Shown one piece after another: positions 5,497 to 8,643 of a stretch of 8,643 nucleotides of DNA (positions within the stretch are counted from its first letter, which is position 1; the number at the start of each line of letters is the position of its first letter). The position numbers and the translations under genes are program-made. The notes below the pieces were generated by a model that saw only the letters and a program-made list of their open reading frames with translations, did no database searches and was not told where the DNA came from. The stretch lies in NCBI GenBank assembly GCA_030018895.1, contig JASEHM010000030.1, forward strand, positions 1 to 8,643, read 5' to 3'. Source of the stretch: Candidatus Omnitrophota bacterium. Lineage in GTDB: Bacteria > Omnitrophota > Gorgyraeia > Gygaellales > Profunditerraquicolaceae.

Positions 5497-6279
5497 TTAA
5501 ACCTTCTTTGCGTCTTTTATGGGCCTGCCTAAAAATCTTTTCGCAAGGTTACTAAACCACTCAGGATTATCACTTACATAAAATTTCTGCTTTCCTTTGC
5601 GGCCTTTATTCAGCGTCCCTTCAACTGCCAAAATTTTTTTAATTTCAACTGCCACTTGCTTAGCAGAGTCTATAAGCGTAATATTATCGCCCATCACCTG
5701 CCTGATTAAAGGTTTTAACAAGGGATAATGCGTACAGCCTAAAATAATTGTATCAACCTTAGCGTCTTTAAGCGGCTTAAGATATAAGCTGGCTACAGTC
5801 CTAACTACCTCTCCTCTAAGCCAGCCTTCTTCCACAAAAGGAACAAACAAAGGGCAAGCTGCAACTGTAACGCGTATCTTTGGGTCAAGTTGTTTTATCT
5901 CTAGCTCATAAGCGCAGCTTTTAATAGTGCCTTTTGTGCCGATAATGCCAATGCGCTTATTTTGTGTGGCATAAACCGCCTCTCTTACCCCCGGACTGAT
6001 CACGCCTATAATAGGTATCCTAAAATGATTCCTGATTGCGGGTATTGCCTGGCTTGATGCAGTATTACATGCCACGCAGACAAGCTTTACATCCTGTTTT
6101 AATAAAAATAAAATGTTCTCTATGGAAAAACGTATCACTGTCTCTTTTGATTTTATGCCATAAGGAACACGCGCTGTATCGCCGAAATAAATGATATCTT
6201 CGTATGGAAGCTGATTAATTAATTCCTTAACTACAGTTAAGCCTCCTACGCCAGAATCAAATACTCCAATAGGCTTCAT
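5497..6279 (-). CDS. murI: Glutamate racemase
   Basis: MurI interconverts L- and D-glutamate, supplying D-glutamate for peptidoglycan, so the organism very probably has a murein wall. The 260 residues are typical. The two catalytic cysteines are C71 (VACNTAS) and C182 (LGCTHYPLL). The N-terminal FDSGVGGLTV (7-16) supplies the conserved Asp8-Ser9, and YFGDTARVPYG is at 31-41. The ATG is supported by AAGGAG about 10 nt upstream. The gene follows ssrA after a 70-nt gap full of hairpins, and no clear promoter is visible in that gap. It is probably read through from ssrA or further upstream. queD begins 1 nt after its stop, so it heads the long housekeeping/queuosine run. Confidence 0.97.
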   Translation of the reverse strand: MKPIGVFDSGVGGLTVVKELINQLPYEDIIYFGDTARVPYGIKSKETVIRFSIENILFLLKQDVKLVCVACNTASSQAIPAIRNHFRIPIIGVISPGVREAVYATQNKRIGIIGTKGTIKSCAYELEIKQLDPKIRVTVAACPLFVPFVEEGWLRGEVVRTVASLYLKPLKDAKVDTIILGCTHYPLLKPLIRQVMGDNITLIDSAKQVAVEIKKILAVEGTLNKGRKGKQKFYVSDNPEWFSNLAKRFLGRPIKDAKKV

Positions 6280-6301
6280 CTTTACAAAAACTCCTTAGAA
6301 T

Positions 6302-6339
6302 TTGGTGGCGCCGAAACACATTGTTTCGGCATCCACCAA
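6302..6339. repeat. Hairpin between ssrA and murI
   Basis: An outer stem pairs 6302-6308 (TTGGTGG) with 6333-6339 (CCACCAA). An inner 9-bp stem pairs 6310-6318 (GCCGAAACA) with 6322-6330 (TGTTTCGGC) around a 3-nt loop, separated from the outer stem by a small internal loop. On the minus strand it lies just before the murI Shine-Dalgarno. One outer arm is shared with the neighbouring palindrome, so the two cannot form fully at once. Confidence 0.88.
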
Positions 6340-6367
6340 TCCTTTCATTAATGAAAGGATTGGTGGA
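6332..6367. repeat. Perfect 36-bp palindrome across the tmRNA 3' end
   Basis: Positions 6332-6349 (TCCACCAATCCTTTCATT) pair with 6350-6367 without a mismatch and with no spacer. The left-to-right plus-strand palindrome includes the encoded tmRNA CCA (6361-6363), its discriminator base and the last three acceptor-stem bases. In a precursor the 3' UCCACCA could pair with the following UGGUGGA instead of the acceptor 5' strand. The arrangement looks like an inverted duplication of the tmRNA end. Confidence 0.93.
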
Positions 6368-6578
6368 GGTGGGCGGAATCGAACCGCCGTCCTTAAGCAG
6401 ACAGATAAAAGCCGCTACATGCTTAGTTTATCTTTTGTGCTTAATCCTGAATACTCCGCTAAACAGGATTATCCAGGACGCAGCCTTTTAAAGTCTCACC
6501 CAGAACCCAAAGGCTATTTCTTTCTGAGCCAGCCTAAATTAGCGCTCAATTCCATTCCTTAGGCAGAATGGATTGAGG

Positions 6579-6602
6579 CTTATTCGTTAATTAACGAATA
6601 AG
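6579..6602. repeat. 24-bp perfect palindrome at the tmRNA tag stop
   Basis: Positions 6579-6590 (CTTATTCGTTAA) are perfectly complementary to 6591-6602. On the tmRNA strand the tag stop TAA (6591-6593) sits at the centre, with a second TAA out of frame. In RNA it would fold as a stem of about 8-10 bp closed by an AU-rich loop. Tag stops normally lie in helix 5, so this may be this tmRNA's version of that helix or an insertion into it. Confidence 0.85.
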
Positions 6603-6695
6603 GCTTGGCGTAAACAGAGGAACAACAGGAGCGGCGGGTTTATTCACCACTACCATATTGCTCATCAGTTTATCAAACGTCAACGTATTGTCAGC
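6591..6695 (-). other. tmRNA tag-peptide reading frame (34 codons)
   Basis: From resume codon GCT the frame stays open for 34 codons to TAA. The encoded tag begins ADNTLTFDKLMS, continues through NMVVVNKPAAPVV and ends PLFTPSLIR. The other two frames hit stops within a few codons, which supports the assignment. ADN resembles the AND or ADN start of many tags. However, typical tags are 8-27 residues and end in ALAA or a similar small hydrophobic degron, whereas this one ends in a basic residue. The last codons and the stop lie inside the palindrome at 6579-6602. Frame choice rests on alignment with E. coli by eye. Confidence 0.7.
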
Positions 6696-6805
6696 GTTTA
6701 TATTTTGCCAGGATTGTTAACGCGGCTATCCTGAGCTTCCGCGGCATGCTGCTTTTACCCGACTTACCTAAGTCGAGCCCTTTTCACCCCCGATTTTTTA
6801 ATAAT

Positions 6806-6834
6806 TTTATACATTCGCGGCCACAAGCTAAAAG
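6806..6834 (-). promoter_or_regulatory. Possible ssrA promoter
   Basis: On the minus strand TATAAA (6806-6811) lies 15 nt upstream of the mature tmRNA 5' end, which would give a primary leader of about 8 nt. The matching -35 position (6829-6834, CTTTTA) is poor. The -10 is well placed after the smpB hairpin, but the call rests mainly on that one hexamer. Confidence 0.4.
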
Positions 6835-6837
6835 ACA

Positions 6838-6866
6838 GTGGTTTCGTTTCCTTTAACGAAAGCCAC
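6838..6866 (-). terminator. Hairpin after smpB, possible weak terminator
   Basis: In minus-strand RNA GUGG-C-UUUCGUU pairs with AACGAAA-CCAC, an 11-bp stem with one bulged C and a 6-nt loop. It is followed by UGUCUUUUAG, a short impure U tract. It lies about 20 nt after the smpB stop and before the ssrA start. It may terminate or attenuate permease-smpB transcription, or act as a processing site before ssrA. Confidence 0.5.
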
Positions 6867-6885
6867 AAAACCACCCCGCCTATTA

Positions 6886-7338
6886 TTACCTTCTCCTTCC
6901 TGCTTCCCTACGCATTGCCAGATCAGTCTCACGCCTTTTTATATCTTCGCGCCGATCATAGAGCTTTTTACCTTTGCAAAGAGCAAGTTCTAATTTTGCA
7001 AAACCGCGCTCATTGAAATACACCTTTAAAGGAACAAGCGTAAAACCCCTCTGGTTTACCTGTCCAGATAACTTACGGATCTGATTTTTGCGTAAAAGCA
7101 GTTTTCTTAATCTTACAGGCTCAGCATTTAAGTAACTGGCTTCTGCATAAGGGCTTATATGGGTGTTATGCAAAATAACCTGATTATCTTCTAACCTGGC
7201 AAAACTATCATTTAGGTTTATTTTGCCCTGCCTTAAGGATTTTACCTCGCTCCCTTCTAACTCTATGCCGCATTCAATAGACTCTAAGATTGTGTAATCT
7301 CTATAGGCCTTGCGGTTAGTGGCAATAATTTTACTCAT
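6886..7338 (-). CDS. smpB: SsrA-binding protein SmpB
   Basis: SmpB binds the tRNA-like domain of tmRNA and delivers it to stalled ribosomes, placing its C-terminal tail in the empty mRNA channel. The 150 residues match the family. Hallmarks are NRKAYRDY at 8-15, GIELEGSEVKSLRQGKINLNDSFA from 24 to 47, NTHISPY at 58-64, and the basic C-terminal segment GKKLYDRREDIKRRE at 123-137 with the terminal RREAGRRR. Its RNA partner ssrA is the next gene, 94 nt downstream, a common arrangement. The ATG overlaps the permease stop (ATGA), and no Shine-Dalgarno is visible, so initiation probably depends on translation of the permease gene. Confidence 0.97.
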   Translation of the reverse strand: MSKIIATNRKAYRDYTILESIECGIELEGSEVKSLRQGKINLNDSFARLEDNQVILHNTHISPYAEASYLNAEPVRLRKLLLRKNQIRKLSGQVNQRGFTLVPLKVYFNERGFAKLELALCKGKKLYDRREDIKRRETDLAMRREAGRRR

Positions 7339-8291
7339 TGTATCATAACTAATGTGAAATATAAACTTAAAAATAACGGCAATGTAATTAAACTTGCAAT
7401 ATGGCCGATAAATATTCCCTGGCTGATTAAAAAATCCTCTTTTTTATAATGCCGAATAATAACTGAGAGCGATGTTGCCGGCGGCATAGCCAATTGAATA
7501 AGAATTAATAAGCCTGCTAATGAAGTAATTTTTAATTTTAAAACAATTAGAAGTCCTAAAAGAGGCATAATTATTAACTTTGTCAAAACCATAAAAACCA
7601 TTGCCTTTTTATCAATGCGCTTTAGCCGGACAAACGCAAGACTGCCACCTACTACAAACATTGCCAAAGGAAGGGTGCAATTGCCTACCAGGCGCAAGGG
7701 TTTTAAAACACCGTCGGGAATAAACCTATTTAACCCTAAGAATATAATTGCCAGGCTAAGCAAAATAGCAATTACAGGCGGGCTAAATAATGCGCCTAAT
7801 TCGAATTTTCTGTTTTCATGAAAAGACAGGATGTATGCCCCAAGAGACCAAATAACTACGTTAAACCCTAATAAAAACAGAAATAAATAAGTAAGCAGGT
7901 GCCCTGATTTATCATTGGGAAACATTGCCGCTATTAAAGCCAGGGGTAAATAACCCGCATTCTGAAAAGCAATCAGGCTTAAAAACTGCGCCTTGTGCTG
8001 TTGGCCATGAATAAAACCTACAAAAACCCCGGCTAATAATAAACCAAAAACAGTTATGATTATGCTTAAAACAGGGAGAAGCCACCAATTCGGGTACAAA
8101 TCAAGCCTAAAATCTTTGAGCAGCTGGCAAAATATCAGAATCGGCAGCGTAATCTCAACAACAAGACAGCTTAAAGCATTCAGGCCCTCATGGCCTAAAA
8201 TCTCTTTTTTTATCAAAAAATACCCTATAGCCGCTATAAAAAATATCTGCGACACTGCTGACGCTGTAATCTTAAAAGACTCAAAAAACAT
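7335..8291 (-). CDS. Auxin efflux carrier (AEC) family permease
   Basis: This is an inner-membrane transporter of the AEC/Mem_trans family (bile/arsenite/riboflavin transporter-like superfamily), members of which export malate, malonate or other small organic acids. The substrate cannot be read from sequence. The 318 residues form about ten hydrophobic segments in two halves. Family-typical motifs are the TM-break Asn-Gly-Leu-Pro pattern FQNAGYLPLAL in the first half and LAMPPATSLSVI in the second. I chose ATG at 8289-8291 because AGGGAGG (8296-8302) lies just upstream. A longer reading from TTG at 8315 would place that Shine-Dalgarno inside the gene and add MFLRQGGL, unlikely in this family. 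It is first in its transcript, with promoter at 8338-8366, and its stop overlaps smpB. Coupling to smpB looks incidental. Confidence 0.87.
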   Translation of the reverse strand: MFFESFKITASAVSQIFFIAAIGYFLIKKEILGHEGLNALSCLVVEITLPILIFCQLLKDFRLDLYPNWWLLPVLSIIITVFGLLLAGVFVGFIHGQQHKAQFLSLIAFQNAGYLPLALIAAMFPNDKSGHLLTYLFLFLLGFNVVIWSLGAYILSFHENRKFELGALFSPPVIAILLSLAIIFLGLNRFIPDGVLKPLRLVGNCTLPLAMFVVGGSLAFVRLKRIDKKAMVFMVLTKLIIMPLLGLLIVLKLKITSLAGLLILIQLAMPPATSLSVIIRHYKKEDFLISQGIFIGHIASLITLPLFLSLYFTLVMIQ

Positions 8292-8337
8292 TAACCCTCC
8301 CTGCCGCAGAAACAAAAAAACACCTTAAGATTTATAT

Positions 8338-8366
8338 ATTATACCAACGAACTGCTTCTCCTGCAA
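8338..8366 (-). promoter_or_regulatory. Promoter for permease-smpB
   Basis: On the minus strand TTGCAG (8361-8366) is followed by a 17-nt spacer and a perfect TATAAT (8338-8343). Transcription would start near 8331, leaving a leader of about 40 nt with the AGGGAGG Shine-Dalgarno at its end. The -35 is only half-consensus. It is divergent from the tRNA-Leu promoter, whose -35 begins 12 bp away. Confidence 0.65.
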
Positions 8367-8377
8367 TCTATTTTAAG

Positions 8378-8406
8378 TTGACAGAATTGTAAAGGCGGGC
8401 TATACT
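8378..8406 (+). promoter_or_regulatory. Strong sigma70 promoter for tRNA-Leu
   Basis: TTGACA (8378-8383), a 17-nt spacer and TATACT (8401-8406) form a near-ideal housekeeping promoter (6/6 and 5/6). Transcription would start near 8413, about 8 nt before the mature tRNA 5' end. This is expected for a highly expressed tRNA gene. Confidence 0.85.
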
Positions 8407-8420
8407 ACGAACAATATTTT

Positions 8421-8504
8421 GCGGAAGTGGCGGAATGGCATACGCGCTAGTTTCAGGAGCTAGTGGGGCAACCCTTGAGGGTTCAACTCCCTCCTTCCGC
8501 ACCA
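8421..8504 (+). tRNA. tRNA-Leu (anticodon CAG)
   Basis: This is a class II tRNA with a long variable arm. The acceptor GCGGAAG pairs with CTTCCGC, followed by discriminator A and an encoded CCA (8502-8504). The anticodon stem is CTAGT/GCTAG with loop TTCAGGA, giving anticodon CAG (8454-8456) for leucine CTG. The variable arm folds as GGG-CAA-CCC and the T arm as GAGGG-TTCAACT-CCCTC. Unlike the tRNA-Pro of this window, CCA is encoded. A T6 run follows immediately (8506-8511) and may help termination. Confidence 0.96.
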
Positions 8505-8643
8505 GTTTTTTAATCTCTCGCTATATCCTACCATAAAATCATTCTCTCTTTATAAACATCAGCTATTCTTGCGTCCCTTTTTCTCTAATGGGACTGTTGC
8601 GAAATAGCCTAAAATAACGATGTCAAGTGATTTGTTTTCTCGT
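8505..8643. other. Non-coding right end
   Basis: Downstream of tRNA-Leu I see a T6 run and then AT-rich sequence without a recognisable gene. The last 54 bases may be the end of an insertion sequence that continues past the window. Confidence 0.5.
8590..8643. mobile_element. Possible insertion-sequence end (cut by window edge)
   Basis: GGGACTGTTGCGAAATAG at 8590-8607 resembles terminal inverted repeats of the ACTGTTGC type known from IS6-family and some other insertion sequences (IS26 ends GGCACTGTTGCAAA). No transposase, second end or target duplication is visible, so this rests on a short motif only. Confidence 0.25.

Larger units (their letters stand above)
6361..6791 (-). ncRNA. ssrA: tmRNA (one-piece, CCA encoded)
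   Basis: tmRNA rescues stalled ribosomes by acting as an alanyl-tRNA and then as a template for a degradation tag, together with SmpB. On the minus strand the 5' GGGGGTG pairs with 3' CACCTCC, including the G3-U70 pair read by AlaRS, and is followed by A-CCA. The T arm is GGCGG-TTCGATT-CCGCC. Near the 5' end GGCTCGAC and GCATGCCGCGG match conserved tmRNA segments, and CAGGAT/ATCCTG can form the first pseudoknot. The resume codon GCT (6693-6695) follows AAAATATAAAC, aligning with the region before the E. coli resume codon. At 431 nt it is longer than the usual 350-400, partly because of the long tag frame and a palindrome. smpB lies directly upstream. Confidence 0.95.

Noticed and set aside
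6302..6562. Plus-strand open frame of 86 codons
   Set aside because: It is antisense to tmRNA and the hairpins after it, has no ribosome-binding site, and its peptide shows no recognisable family.
8292..8315. Longer permease start at TTG
   Set aside because: A strong Shine-Dalgarno (AGGGAGG) lies inside that extension and serves the ATG at 8289-8291. The extra eight residues are not family-like.

Overview
The window looks like a piece of chromosome from an AT-rich, uncultured, peptidoglycan-making bacterium. It has glutamate racemase, a one-piece tmRNA with SmpB, and a bacterial queuosine-precursor pathway. Nothing in it fixes the phylum. Short tandem repeats translated inside enzyme genes and strong hairpins at gene ends recall metagenome-assembled lineages such as Omnitrophota, but that is an impression and not evidence.

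Layout. Every protein gene is on the minus strand, so transcription runs from right to left. At the right end, two divergent sigma70-type promoters sit back to back (about 8338-8406). One drives tRNA-Leu(CAG) on the plus strand. The other drives an auxin-efflux-carrier-like permease followed by smpB. A hairpin then separates smpB from ssrA (tmRNA, 6361-6791). Downstream of ssrA comes a tightly packed run: murI, queD, queC, queE, queF, fumarase alpha and beta subunits, rph, rdgB. The run ends with tRNA-Pro(TGG), which has its own promoter overlapping the rdgB stop. Five junctions are ATGA stop/start overlaps (permease-smpB, queD-queC, queE-queF, queF-fum alpha, fum alpha-fum beta), so most of the run is probably translationally coupled.

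Functions. QueD, QueE, QueC and QueF take 7,8-dihydroneopterin triphosphate to preQ1, the queuosine precursor of tRNA. GTP cyclohydrolase I, Tgt, QueA and QueG/QueH are not here. The other genes are housekeeping: SmpB and tmRNA for ribosome rescue, MurI for D-glutamate, a class I Fe-S fumarase, RNase PH for tRNA 3' trimming, and RdgB for removing non-canonical purine NTPs.

The unusual layer is not a gene family but a set of structured insertions. (1) Perfect or near-perfect palindromes with 12-18 bp arms of unrelated sequence sit at gene ends. They are found after fumarase beta and before rph, in the end of queC, in the tag-stop region of tmRNA, and across the tmRNA 3' CCA. Related weaker hairpins make up the unexplained tail of QueD and possibly the head of QueF. 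(2) Tandem repeats with 7- or 8-nt units are translated in frame inside fumarase alpha and QueC, and similar heptamers lie in the non-coding left end. (3) The tmRNA tag reading frame is unusually long (34 codons) and ends in SLIR rather than an ALAA-type degron, with its stop inside one of the palindromes. Beyond these, no wholly new multi-gene system was found.
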